DNA of 64,000 nt, from the NCBI GenBank assembly GCA_943788935.1, contig CALSSE010000011.1, positions 186,001-250,000 of the forward strand, read 5' to 3'. A model generated the notes under the pieces. It had not been told where the DNA came from and did no database searches. It saw nothing but the letters and a program-made list of their open reading frames with translations. This document shows, piece by piece, positions 35,707 through 44,681 of this stretch; positions within the stretch are counted from its first letter, which is position 1; each line of letters opens with the position of its first letter. The translations under genes and the position numbers were made by a program. Origin of the DNA: an uncultured bacterium (GTDB taxonomy: Bacteria; Myxococcota_A; Bradymonadia; UBA7976; VGTA01).

Positions 35707-36473
35707 GACGTTGCCCTCTCTCTGAGCCCCTCGAACTAGATCAGATTGAGCTCGGTGATGAGGCGCGTCGCTATTTAGTGAACGTGTTGCGCTTGGGCGA
35801 AGGTGATCAATTTATTGGCTTTGATGGTCAGGGGATGGAGCGGGTGTTTGAGCTCTGCTCAGGCCAGCAGTCAGGTCACCGATTAGCACGAGGGATCGGT
35901 GAGGCTTATCGGGGAAGATGTGGCGCTCCAATAGGGCTCTGCTTTGCGCTCCCTAAAGGCGATAAGTTAGACTTGGTTGCCCGACAAATCACCGAGTTAG
36001 GTATCGCAGAGCTTCACTTATGGTCAGCAGGCCGTAGTGTGGGGGTGTGGAAGAGAGAGAAAGTGAAGACGAAGCTCTCTCGGCTACAGCGAGTGATCAG
36101 TGAGGCAGCTCGACAGAGCGGTCGAGCAGATCAAGTAGCGATCGAGCCCCCTGCTCCCCTCACTGAATTAATTGAGAGGCATCGATCGGTTCCGTTACGA
36201 CTTTTTTTTGATCCACAAGCCCCCGGTGGGTGGGATATGATCTCTCCCGAGGTTGTTAGTCAAGGAACACATGATGAGGTGCGAGGTGCTCAAAGCGAGC
36301 TAGAATGTGTCATTCTAGTTGGTCCTGAGGGGGGACTTGAGGAGGGTGAAATAGACACACTTAAGACCTCGGGATGGTGTGGGGTGAGGTTAAGCAGTCC
36401 TATACTAAGGACAGAAACGGCAGGAGTCGTTGCCTGCGCCCTCGCCCTTGATCGACTCGGATATCTCGCTTAA
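35703..36473 (+). CDS. rsmE: 16S rRNA m3U1498 methyltransferase
   Basis: 256 residues with the RsmE SPOUT (knotted) methyltransferase layout. The N-terminal PUA-like part is MRRCPLSEPLELDQIELGDE. The C-terminal half carries FALPKGDKLDLVARQITELG, the SEAARQSGRA helix, VGPEGGLEEGE and LSSPILRTETAGVVA, all diagnostic. It methylates N3 of uridine 1498 in 16S rRNA. The GTG start sits inside the prmA stop (GTGA), so translation is coupled. It converges on the lipoprotein gene ending at 36506. Confidence 0.94.
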   Translation: MRRCPLSEPLELDQIELGDEARRYLVNVLRLGEGDQFIGFDGQGMERVFELCSGQQSGHRLARGIGEAYRGRCGAPIGLCFALPKGDKLDLVARQITELGIAELHLWSAGRSVGVWKREKVKTKLSRLQRVISEAARQSGRADQVAIEPPAPLTELIERHRSVPLRLFFDPQAPGGWDMISPEVVSQGTHDEVRGAQSELECVILVGPEGGLEEGEIDTLKTSGWCGVRLSSPILRTETAGVVACALALDRLGYLA

Positions 36474-36505
36474 TCACGAGCTGAAGAGCATAGAGCTCGA
36501 CGTCC

Positions 36506-39103
36506 TTATAGGGAGGATGAGGTTGATGAGCCCTTATGAAAGAATACGCCCTCGGTACTCACCACCCATAGCCCGCCATCATCTCTTGGAAATAAGTGTA
36601 TGATGATTCCAACACGATCTTTAATGGTCATCTTGAGCTTATCCCAACTCTTCTCAATCTGTCCTCTACCGACCCAGACCTGGTTTTTAAATGCGACCCA
36701 CAGCGAGTGATCCCTCTTACGCATTCCAAGAGCGGTGGTCATACCGGCGATTCTTAGCTTCAATTGATCATTAGCGAGTCTCACTAAGCCTTGAGGGGTC
36801 GCGAGCCAAATACGATCAGGAGAGGAAGAATCAGGACCTAACTTCTCATGACAAATGTCATTAATGAACTCGGTAGACCAGCCCTTTGTCTCATCTAGGA
36901 TATTTAGCTGTTTATTCACCTCTTGTTCGCTAAAGTCGATGATCGCTAAACCACTATTAGTCGCTAAATAGAGGTGGTCCTCACCTAGTGTTTGCATGGC
37001 ATTGAAAACTGAATGGGGTAGCAGAGGGGTCTTCGTAAATTCTTCTTCTCCATCGTATCCCTGTCGTCGCTCCCACACTTCAGTAGTCTCTCTCTTATAA
37101 TCGATCATCAACAGACCGACTCCGCTTCTTCTTGGTCTCGGCCCCCAAAATAGATTGGCATAGATCTTCCCCTGATCACTGCAGATCACCTCACCTAGAC
37201 TCGCTTGTCCTTGACGGAAAGTCTGAGCGCTCCAATCAATGACAACTTGTGGCTCGCCTGTCCGATGAGACCAAACTTCTAAGGATAGCTTGAAGGGGAT
37301 GCTAGAGGTCTCCCTTGACTGCTCATCACCTTGATGATGACTGGTGATCCACATTAAGTCTCCTGAGCAATCAGCGATGCCTAAGACTCGACCTGATCCT
37401 TCTGGGGGGGTTCGCTTGCTCCATGTTTGTCCATCACCGACTAAAGCGCCGCGTGAGGTTATGGTGATCAGCTCTCCATTCGCTGACATCATGAATGGTC
37501 GTTGAGCGTTATTAGCAGAGAGGTTATGCGTGTTAAAGCGATCTGTAGACTGATGAGAGAGCTCATCTGGTGCATGAGGAGACCATTGAGTGATCCCTCG
37601 ATGAGGGGAGGCGGCTAAGAGATGAGCGCCCTTCTTTAGATGACCTCTTTGAGACGAAGAATAAGCGCTCCAAGCATTGATCTCATGTGGGGTTTTAAAT
37701 TGATACCACCAATACTGCTCCTCTTTTTTAATCCCCTCTATAGTGAGCGCTCGTTCATGATGTTCAGATGAACGCGCAGAAGCGGGTGCAGCGAGTGGAT
37801 GGGTAAGAGGAGATGATGTTGAGTGAAGCGCCTTGGGCTTGAGCAATGGAGGGAGCTTAAGTTGGGCGTTACTGATCAGCTGCCATTGGCCTCTAGATCG
37901 GTAAAGCCAGCCTCTTGCATAGGGGATCAGTTTTGCTGCTCTTGGTATCGGTAATTGGGTCTTGAATCGTCTCCATGCCTCGCCTTCTCTGATCAGTAGA
38001 GAATCGGAGGTGTTACTGCAAAATACTAAGAGTTTTTTTGAGGTTGGATGTGCGCTCATCGATAGGATTGATCCATCACAGCCACCGGGAATAATCTTTT
38101 GATCCCCTGTAGAACTTACCATGATTAGCTCATCGGACAGGGTACCAATATAAAGAGCGTTCCCAGCGGCGCTCATAAACTTAATTCGCTCTTTAGTGCT
38201 GAGAGTGTGTACCTCACCCTTAATGATCGCTCCATAGCTTGATGGTCCACCCCACCACAGCTCATTCTTCTCTCGTTCAATGAGGTGAGAGACCGCTCCA
38301 CTATAAATCAATATCCAAGACTGCTGAGGATTGAGCAAACGCCAATCCTTAGAGAAGTGAAATTGTCGGGCGAGTATACCGCTAGCGCTCGCGAGATATA
38401 CCACGTAGCGATAAGAGACTTGGGGAAGAGGTGGGGATTTGACCGCCTCTTTGTTCACCTCAATCTCTTCGAGGTCGATATCCAACTCTGAACTTTGAAT
38501 CTTTAACTCAGCCTCTTCGGCCTCTTCACCTTCGATCTCTATATCATTAACTTTTGTGCCCTCTTCACCTTCGATCTCTATATCGCTAACTTTTGTGCCC
38601 TCTTCACCTTCGATCTCTATATCGTCAGCCTTGATCAATCCTCCTTGGTCCTCAAGCGCTCCTTGTGTTGAGGAGTGAAGAGAGGGGATCGACTTTACTG
38701 GATCAACAGAGCGGAGATTGAGTTCATGATCAAGAGAGAGCTCACCTACCCAAATCGCGGAGGGTTGAGTTGATCGAGCGGTGAGTTCTATTTGCGTGAC
38801 AGGTCGATGATCTTTGGGATAGATCATTAGACGACTCTCGGAGTTTACTGCGAAGATCGCTTTATCCTGGTCAAAGATCAGCTCAATCGTCTCTTGATCA
38901 GTGACCACGCTCCATTCTGAGAGTGTTGGGACGTCAATGAATATCTCTTTTAAAGAGAGGAGTGAAGTGCAGCCGGAGAGGAGCAGGAATATAAAAGAGC
39001 TCTTAATAATCGCTAAGGAGATGTATCGAGTAGTCCATCGAGTAGGCTTTGAGAGGAGACGATGACACAATATTAAATGCTTGAGTGATTTATGGGGTAT
39101 CAT
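36506..39103 (-). CDS. Beta-propeller-like lipoprotein
   Basis: About 865 residues from the ATG at 39103 (aaggtgg upstream); a TTG at 39124 would add seven. The leader is long and ends in FIFLLLSGC, a good lipobox. A low-complexity acidic segment with three copies of DIEIEGEEGTKVS follows near residue 165. The rest consists of short strand repeats such as ALYIGTLSDELIMVSSTGD, LWITSHHQGD, LYLATNSGLAIIDF and IWLATPQGLVRL. These resemble two-component-regulator propeller (Reg_prop) blades. It is likely a surface or periplasmic propeller; no kinase or enzyme domain is attached. Function unknown. Confidence 0.78.
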   Translation of the reverse strand: MIPHKSLKHLILCHRLLSKPTRWTTRYISLAIIKSSFIFLLLSGCTSLLSLKEIFIDVPTLSEWSVVTDQETIELIFDQDKAIFAVNSESRLMIYPKDHRPVTQIELTARSTQPSAIWVGELSLDHELNLRSVDPVKSIPSLHSSTQGALEDQGGLIKADDIEIEGEEGTKVSDIEIEGEEGTKVNDIEIEGEEAEEAELKIQSSELDIDLEEIEVNKEAVKSPPLPQVSYRYVVYLASASGILARQFHFSKDWRLLNPQQSWILIYSGAVSHLIEREKNELWWGGPSSYGAIIKGEVHTLSTKERIKFMSAAGNALYIGTLSDELIMVSSTGDQKIIPGGCDGSILSMSAHPTSKKLLVFCSNTSDSLLIREGEAWRRFKTQLPIPRAAKLIPYARGWLYRSRGQWQLISNAQLKLPPLLKPKALHSTSSPLTHPLAAPASARSSEHHERALTIEGIKKEEQYWWYQFKTPHEINAWSAYSSSQRGHLKKGAHLLAASPHRGITQWSPHAPDELSHQSTDRFNTHNLSANNAQRPFMMSANGELITITSRGALVGDGQTWSKRTPPEGSGRVLGIADCSGDLMWITSHHQGDEQSRETSSIPFKLSLEVWSHRTGEPQVVIDWSAQTFRQGQASLGEVICSDQGKIYANLFWGPRPRRSGVGLLMIDYKRETTEVWERRQGYDGEEEFTKTPLLPHSVFNAMQTLGEDHLYLATNSGLAIIDFSEQEVNKQLNILDETKGWSTEFINDICHEKLGPDSSSPDRIWLATPQGLVRLANDQLKLRIAGMTTALGMRKRDHSLWVAFKNQVWVGRGQIEKSWDKLKMTIKDRVGIIIHLFPRDDGGLWVVSTEGVFFHKGSSTSSSL
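38515..38632 (-). repeat. 39-bp coding repeat (three copies)
   Basis: Three copies of a 39-bp unit (plus strand contains ttcgatctctatatc and ttttgtgccctcttc) encode an acidic 13-mer, DIEIEGEEGTKVS or NDIEIEGEE variants, in the lipoprotein stalk. The third copy is diverged. Confidence 0.85.
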
Positions 39104-39304
39104 ATGACTGACCACCTTAATCAAGAGAAAAGAGAGCTTGTAAACTTATAACGAGGCGCATCAGAGTAGAGCGAGGAGCGGGGGCAATTGATTCTTAGCC
39201 GAGATCTCGATATATCACATTATTCGAGACTCGTTTATGTTAGAGACACTCTATCATTAAGTAGTACGCAGACTCTCCTCCAAGATGTTCATTAAGAAGA
39301 GCTC

Positions 39305-41662
39305 ATGAAACTTTGCACTCACCGCGCTCCTCATCAGCGCTTCCAAAGATTGATCTTGAACATAGCGCTCGGTTTGCTCTGTACAGGTTTGGTCATCGAG
39401 AGTGAAGCGAAGCCTATCTCATCGGCAGATGGAGACGGTGTTGACAGAGCTCAAGTCGTCAACCGTCTCCGCTGGATTAATCAAAGCGTAAGAAGGCTTC
39501 GCCTAAGATTTAATTCTGAAGCGCCACTCAAAGAAAGAGAGGTAGTGGGGTTTATTCAGAGGGCTGAGATAGATGTAGGTCTTGGACAAGCAGACTCAGC
39601 CTCGTTAATGATTCAAAAAGCGATTAACCGGGCTCAAATCTCTAGATTGTTTAGCTTCCCTGATCTCCTCTCGAGCTTTTGGAACACCTTGAATGAGAGC
39701 GGCTTGACGATGTTGAGTTATCATAACCTCAAGCGGGCTCTACAAAGGTCAGATCATACTCGACGAGTCTACCAAAAGCTGTTCTTAAATTATTTACAGG
39801 TGGGGATGTATCTCGATGACCAGGGATTTCAAAGCTATAGTCAGAAAGAAGTGCTCTCTTTTTGGTCTATCTATCGCCAACTCTCTCAAAAACTTAATCA
39901 AGTTCCGAGCACTCTCATGCGATATAGTGTCGCTAAGCACCTCTATCTTCTGGGTTCATTCGATCAAGCAGAATCTCTACTCAATATCACCGCACAAGAC
40001 GCTCAGTTTACGCTTCGATCAACCTACTTAAAAGGTTTGGTCGCCCTAGAGCGTGGTGCTCTCAAACAGAGCTACTCTCTGTTTGCTCAGATTCAGAATA
40101 CGCTCTCTAAGCGACAGGGGAAACTAGATCCTAAGAAGTCGCAGCCTAAAGCCAAAGAGAGGAGCGTTAAGCGGGTATTGAAAGACAAGCAAGTTCAAGA
40201 TCCAAACCATCCTAGTATTATCAAGTCTATCCGAGTGATTGAATATAGCAGAGAAGATAAGAAAGCGGAGAATCTAGGGGGAGAAGGGGAGAATCCATAT
40301 GGCTTGAGTGATGAGCTAGCTAAGCTATATTACGAGCTAGAGGATCAACGAGAGAGGAGCTCTGACATGGGCTTTCGCCTCCCCGCATTAGCGGAGAGAG
40401 GAGAGGTGTTGGATCAACTACAGTCATATTTCCATATCGCTCTCGCTCGTTTAGCTCTCCTTAATGATGCTCACTATGAGGCATGGCAGTGGTATCGTTT
40501 GTCTCCTCCTGGGGAGACCTCAGAGTATGTTCAGAGTCTCCTTGAGTCAGCCTATACTCTGAGGGTTCGTAAACAATATGACCGATGCGCTCGTCTACTC
40601 GATCAAATAATAGCCCGCTATCCGGATTCAAAGCCTAAAGTAGAGTTAAGTCTTTGGAAAGCGGAGATGTTGGTCAAAGCTAAAGCAGAGGAGACGACTC
40701 GGACTCAAGATAAACAAGTGCGCGTTCAAGAGATATATGATCGTTTAGAGAGTGAGCTGAAGGGGGCGATATTTCGGCTGAAAGAGCTAACAAAGAGCGG
40801 AGCGAAGTCGCGGGTACGCTTTCCTCCTGAAGTGCTGTATTGGCTCCCACGAAGTTTAGGGGTGAGAGTGGAGAGCCTAGAGGTTGATTTGAAGAGCCAA
40901 GAGTTAAAGGTCAAGGAGTCTAGCGCCATCATCCAAGAGATTGAAAAAGAGAGTCAAGACGGTCGTTATCCAGCGATTGAGATTGCCCTTGTCGAGCTAA
41001 AGAAACAGAGAGAGCAGCTGGAGACGTTGATCAAGCAGCTACCTCAATTGTTCGCTCAATGGCGAGTGAAGCCGGTGAAGGATGATCCACGTCGAATGGT
41101 GAGCGAGTCACAAGGAGATGTGAGCCAGAGACGAAGGGCTGAAGCGAGTAAGTATAATGACCAAGACATCCTCCAAGGGGCAGAACAGCTCTTATCGAGA
41201 GTACAGGCGACTATAGATGAGGTTCTCATACGCCAACGTTATCTCCAAAAACACTTAAAGCGTAGCGTACGCTCTATTAAGGGAGATATACGAAGAGCGA
41301 CGAATAAGCTCAACGATTTGAACCGTCTCCTAGAAGCGAGTTCTATAGAGGCTCATGGTCAGGCGATTAAAAAAGTAGAAAGTTTACAAGCTCAACTTAA
41401 GCTCGGTCCAACACTCTCAGAGTGGTGGAAGAAAGAGCTAGAGAGTGAGAGTGTAGAGGAAGAGTTAGAGCAACGTCGACAGAAATTTTCGGCGATCAAC
41501 CAAGTGTATCGTGAAGAGAAAAGTGCCCCTAAACTCATGGAACTCGACATTCTCGATCCGGTGTTTAGACCCCTAATCGTTGATCCATTACCTGACGAAG
41601 GGAGACAGGGACGAGGACGACGCCGATCTTCTAGATACAGAGGTAGAAGAGGGAGACGATGA
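39305..41662 (+). CDS. Exported helical protein, TPR-like, unknown function
   Basis: 785 residues. The N-terminal signal peptide (LILNIALGLLCTGLVIESEA) targets it to the periplasm. The mature part is almost all helical. Residues 60-480 have TPR-like pairs (GQADSASLMIQKAINRA, FDQAESLLNITAQDA, KQYDRCARLLDQIIARYPDS). A long charged coiled-coil region occupies about 500-740 and a basic Arg/Gly tail ends the protein (RGRRRSSRYRGRRGRR). The mix suggests an envelope scaffold that may bind a polyanion through its tail. ATG at 39305; single gene, divergent from the propeller lipoprotein. Confidence 0.78.
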   Translation: MKLCTHRAPHQRFQRLILNIALGLLCTGLVIESEAKPISSADGDGVDRAQVVNRLRWINQSVRRLRLRFNSEAPLKEREVVGFIQRAEIDVGLGQADSASLMIQKAINRAQISRLFSFPDLLSSFWNTLNESGLTMLSYHNLKRALQRSDHTRRVYQKLFLNYLQVGMYLDDQGFQSYSQKEVLSFWSIYRQLSQKLNQVPSTLMRYSVAKHLYLLGSFDQAESLLNITAQDAQFTLRSTYLKGLVALERGALKQSYSLFAQIQNTLSKRQGKLDPKKSQPKAKERSVKRVLKDKQVQDPNHPSIIKSIRVIEYSREDKKAENLGGEGENPYGLSDELAKLYYELEDQRERSSDMGFRLPALAERGEVLDQLQSYFHIALARLALLNDAHYEAWQWYRLSPPGETSEYVQSLLESAYTLRVRKQYDRCARLLDQIIARYPDSKPKVELSLWKAEMLVKAKAEETTRTQDKQVRVQEIYDRLESELKGAIFRLKELTKSGAKSRVRFPPEVLYWLPRSLGVRVESLEVDLKSQELKVKESSAIIQEIEKESQDGRYPAIEIALVELKKQREQLETLIKQLPQLFAQWRVKPVKDDPRRMVSESQGDVSQRRRAEASKYNDQDILQGAEQLLSRVQATIDEVLIRQRYLQKHLKRSVRSIKGDIRRATNKLNDLNRLLEASSIEAHGQAIKKVESLQAQLKLGPTLSEWWKKELESESVEEELEQRRQKFSAINQVYREEKSAPKLMELDILDPVFRPLIVDPLPDEGRQGRGRRRSSRYRGRRGRR

Positions 41663-41703
41663 CGTTCAAGTGAGTGCTTCCGACCTCCTCAATAGAGCTG
41701 AAC

Positions 41704-42444
41704 TTAAGAACTTTGGTCAGCGTTCAACCAACAGGTGTGGAAGTGGCGGAGCGCTACTCTTAGAATACGCGCTCTGCTCACATTTTTAAGACCCGCGGCC
41801 TTGCTCTGAGTGAATAGCTCTTCTAATAGCTGAGCATCGGAAGGATACAGGCCCACTTGCATTCGCTTACTGACCGAATCTTCTTGATCACGAGTGAGGA
41901 TTTTATTGTTTTGTACAGAGTCCTCAAAGAACTCATTAAATCGATCCTCTTCCTTGTTAGCTTCCTCATGATCAAGATCAACCCAAAAATTAGTGAGGAG
42001 TGAGACTTGAGCGTCTGTATTCTCCGACGTGGAAATATCGAGAGAAGCGGTATCGAGACCTTGTGCCCTTGGCTCAGCGACAGCGATCGTCGTGAGCTCT
42101 TCTTCAAAGAGAACCGGAGATATCGTACTGTTTGATCTCCCTCGGCGCTCTCGTGGGTTCTCATTAGGCTCTGATCGACGGCTTGTTGATGCTGAACGTT
42201 TCGGACGTTCATGGCGAGGGGTCGACTTGTCTGAGAGTTCAAAGTTAAAGGAGGGTGGGTCATCGGTCACGACGTTTGGTTGATCGATTTCGCCTAGTGA
42301 TCCAAAGAGCTCTTCTTCTATAGCGGGTCCACCCTTGGCCCTTGCTCTCTGCGGCACCGGTGTTAAGTCTGTTGACTTCTCAGCTTTTCTCGTTGAGCGA
42401 GAGCGCCCCTTGGTAGTCGTCTTCTTTATCTTCGATTTACTCAC
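41704..42444 (-). CDS. ParA partner protein with possible C-terminal ribbon-helix-helix domain
   Basis: 246 residues. The first 100 are basic and disordered (Lys, Arg, Ser, Thr), the middle is acidic. The last 45 (LYPSDAQLLEELFTQSKAAG, then VSRARILRVALRHF) look like a ribbon-helix-helix or similar small DNA-binding dimer: a short strand and two helices. It is not a classical ParB: there is no CTPase ParB-box or HTH. Its ATG overlaps the parA-like stop by four bases, so the two are a unit. A basic disordered N-terminus is a common way for ParB-type or cargo adaptors to stimulate ParA ATPases. Adaptor role inferred. Confidence 0.7.
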   Translation of the reverse strand: MSKSKIKKTTTKGRSRSTRKAEKSTDLTPVPQRARAKGGPAIEEELFGSLGEIDQPNVVTDDPPSFNFELSDKSTPRHERPKRSASTSRRSEPNENPRERRGRSNSTISPVLFEEELTTIAVAEPRAQGLDTASLDISTSENTDAQVSLLTNFWVDLDHEEANKEEDRFNEFFEDSVQNNKILTRDQEDSVSKRMQVGLYPSDAQLLEELFTQSKAAGLKNVSRARILRVALRHFHTCWLNADQSS

Positions 42445-43505
42445 CGGTCGGTCTCCCTTGACATACTCTGTTCTTCAGGTCGCTCTAAAATCTCTAGTAG
42501 CTGTTTGGCGAGGTTAAAGTAATCACTCGCTCCAGTGGACTCCGGCGCATATTCGAAAATAGTCTGTTTATGCATAGGCGCTTGGCGGAGAGCAGGGTCG
42601 ACTCGCACAGGATGGAGGACCTTGTCTTTAAAGAAGGCGAGGAGACTCTTCATCGTCTCGTCGGTACATTGTTGGCTTAAGCCATAGAATGTGGGGACTA
42701 CTCCGATCACATCAACTTGAGACAAAAGCACCTCATTGACCCTCTTGAGGGTACGCATGATATTACGTACCCCAACGAGAGAGAGATAATCGCAAGAGAC
42801 GGGGATGAGTATGTAGTCTGCGTAAGTGAGCGTATTTTGATTAAGAACAGAGAGGCTAGGGCTACAATCTAAAATCACGACATCATAATTGGTGACCGGG
42901 GTCATACGATGAGAGAGGACTCGGTTTCTGCCCTCTCGAACTCGTACGAGGTCAGCTTCTACAGAAGAGAGGCTCGTGCTGCTGATGATCGCATCGAAAT
43001 TCTCGCTAACATTAATAATGCAATCTGCAGGATGAGCATCATTGAGGAGAACATCTGAGATTGTTCTCGGTGAGGAGAGGCCTAGAGATACTCCTACATT
43101 CGATTGAGCATCAAAATCTACGAGGAGTACGCGTTGACCGAGCTGAGCGAGAGCCGCTGAGATGTTGACGCTGGTCGTTGTCTTCCCCGTCCCCCCCTTT
43201 TGGTTGAGCACCGCGATCTTTTTGATCTTTTTCTGATGTCTCGATTGCTCTTCTAGCATATCTCGACGACACGATTCGCTACAGAAGTGGTGAGTGACGC
43301 CATCTAGATTCATCTGTTGATAGGCATAGAGCATCTCAAAAGAAGCGTCGCAGTGGCTACAGACACTCTGACTATCAGCTCGTAAGTGCTTCTCTTGACA
43401 ATTTTGACTGCAGAAATAAAACATCGCCTCCGAGGTTCTCTGCACTTGGTATGAGAAACGAACCATAAAGGTTCTCTCACATACAGAGCATGATTTTTTA
43501 CTCAT
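42441..43505 (-). CDS. ParA-family ATPase with N-terminal double zinc-finger module
   Basis: 354 residues from the ATG at 43505, which has AGGAG nine bases upstream; a GTG at 43532 would add nine. Residues 1-85 hold two similar fingers: C6-x2-C9 with C32-x3-C36, and C49-x2-C52 with C75-x3-C79, of MYM/FCS-like type with aromatic residues before the second Cys pair. From residue 96 a complete ParA/MinD ATPase follows: deviant Walker A KGGTGKTT, VLLVDFDAQSNVG (Walker A'), VVILDCSPSL (Walker B) and the IPVSCDYLSLVG block. It should dimerise on DNA with ATP and position a plasmid, chromosome region or protein cargo. It is chromosomal here by context. The partner gene follows immediately. Confidence 0.88.
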   Translation of the reverse strand: MSKKSCSVCERTFMVRFSYQVQRTSEAMFYFCSQNCQEKHLRADSQSVCSHCDASFEMLYAYQQMNLDGVTHHFCSESCRRDMLEEQSRHQKKIKKIAVLNQKGGTGKTTTSVNISAALAQLGQRVLLVDFDAQSNVGVSLGLSSPRTISDVLLNDAHPADCIINVSENFDAIISSTSLSSVEADLVRVREGRNRVLSHRMTPVTNYDVVILDCSPSLSVLNQNTLTYADYILIPVSCDYLSLVGVRNIMRTLKRVNEVLLSQVDVIGVVPTFYGLSQQCTDETMKSLLAFFKDKVLHPVRVDPALRQAPMHKQTIFEYAPESTGASDYFNLAKQLLEILERPEEQSMSRETDR

Positions 43506-43655
43506 CGGTATAGTCTCCTGTTTACGCTCCACAGAACGTGCTTTTACTCACTCATATCTACCCCAATCTGGAGTGGTAAACAAGTAACCTCCTCTCGCAT
43601 CCATTAACAAACTCAGTTATATACACAGAGGTCATTCAATATAAGGACTCATATA

Positions 43656-44681
43656 ATGGACAACTCCACCTCTAGATCTTCGCTCCATGAGCCTCCACGC
43701 ACTACGCTGACTCAGCATATTCTCTCCCAGAGAGGTCTCCGGTTTAATGAGCGTCTCGCGTCGCTCTTAACCCAAATTGGAGTCGCCGCCAAAATGATCT
43801 CCTCCCAAGTTAGACGAGCGGGCATCATAGAGGTGTGGGGGGAGACCGGCGACGTTAACGTGCAAGGTGAAGATGTTCAGAAATTAGACATGATCGCTAA
43901 CGAGACCTTTGTGCAAGTGCTAAAGAGATCGGGATGTGTGGTCGCCCTCGCTTCAGAAGAAGAGGAAGATTGGATCTCGGTCGAGGGAGAAGAAAATGGG
44001 TATTTTGTCGCTTTTGACCCCCTCGATGGATCGAGTAATATTGAGGTGAGCACCTCGATTGGTACAATCTTCGGGATCTATTACTGTTCGACGAGGCCAA
44101 AGACAGAGGCTGACCTATTGCGTCCAGGACGAGAGATGGTAGGTGCAGGCTATGTGATTTATGGGTCTTCTACTGTTTTCGTTTATGCTGACGCGACGCG
44201 AGTAGATTGTTTCACCCTCGACCCGACTTATGGTGAATTCCTCTTAAGTCGACCACAGCTCACCTTCCCTGCAGCGCTCACTACTATCTCGGTCAATGAA
44301 TATAACCAACCTTATTGGCCCCAATGGATGTGTCAAGCGATCGATCGCTTAAAAGAGCGTAATCGAGATAAGCGTGTGTTGACTGGGCGACATATCGGAT
44401 CCTTAGTCGCTGATTTTCATCGAAACCTGATCAAAGGAGGAGTCTATTATTACCCTGTGGACCGAAATAATAAGCGGGGTAAACTCCGATTAATCTATGA
44501 ATGTAATCCACTCGCCTTTATCGCTCGGGCAGCCGGTGGCTTAGATACATGGGGGGCTGGCTCGGTTCTTGATCTTACCCCCGATGAGCTTCATCAACGC
44601 ACTGGTTTTTATGTTGGAGTACGGGACGGAGTCGAATTGATTGAGCGCTACTTCAATGAGGAAACTTCTAATGGGGAGTAG
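43656..44681 (+). CDS. fbp: Fructose-1,6-bisphosphatase, class I
   Basis: 341 residues, normal length. Metal and substrate motifs are in place: ASEEEEDW, FDPLDGSSNIE, the VGAGYVIYGSSTVFVY block and the C-terminal GGVYYYPVD, KLRLIYECNPLAFIARAAGG. It hydrolyses fructose 1,6-bisphosphate in gluconeogenesis, in the cytoplasm. The ATG at 43656 has aagga nine bases upstream. The aroC start lies inside its last codons, so the two are coupled. Divergent from the parA unit. Confidence 0.96.
   Translation: MDNSTSRSSLHEPPRTTLTQHILSQRGLRFNERLASLLTQIGVAAKMISSQVRRAGIIEVWGETGDVNVQGEDVQKLDMIANETFVQVLKRSGCVVALASEEEEDWISVEGEENGYFVAFDPLDGSSNIEVSTSIGTIFGIYYCSTRPKTEADLLRPGREMVGAGYVIYGSSTVFVYADATRVDCFTLDPTYGEFLLSRPQLTFPAALTTISVNEYNQPYWPQWMCQAIDRLKERNRDKRVLTGRHIGSLVADFHRNLIKGGVYYYPVDRNNKRGKLRLIYECNPLAFIARAAGGLDTWGAGSVLDLTPDELHQRTGFYVGVRDGVELIERYFNEETSNGE

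Noticed and set aside
41704..43505. Plasmid partition locus or replication origin
   Set aside because: No ParB-box protein, no parS-like 16-mer recognised and no Rep gene; neighbours are core metabolic genes.
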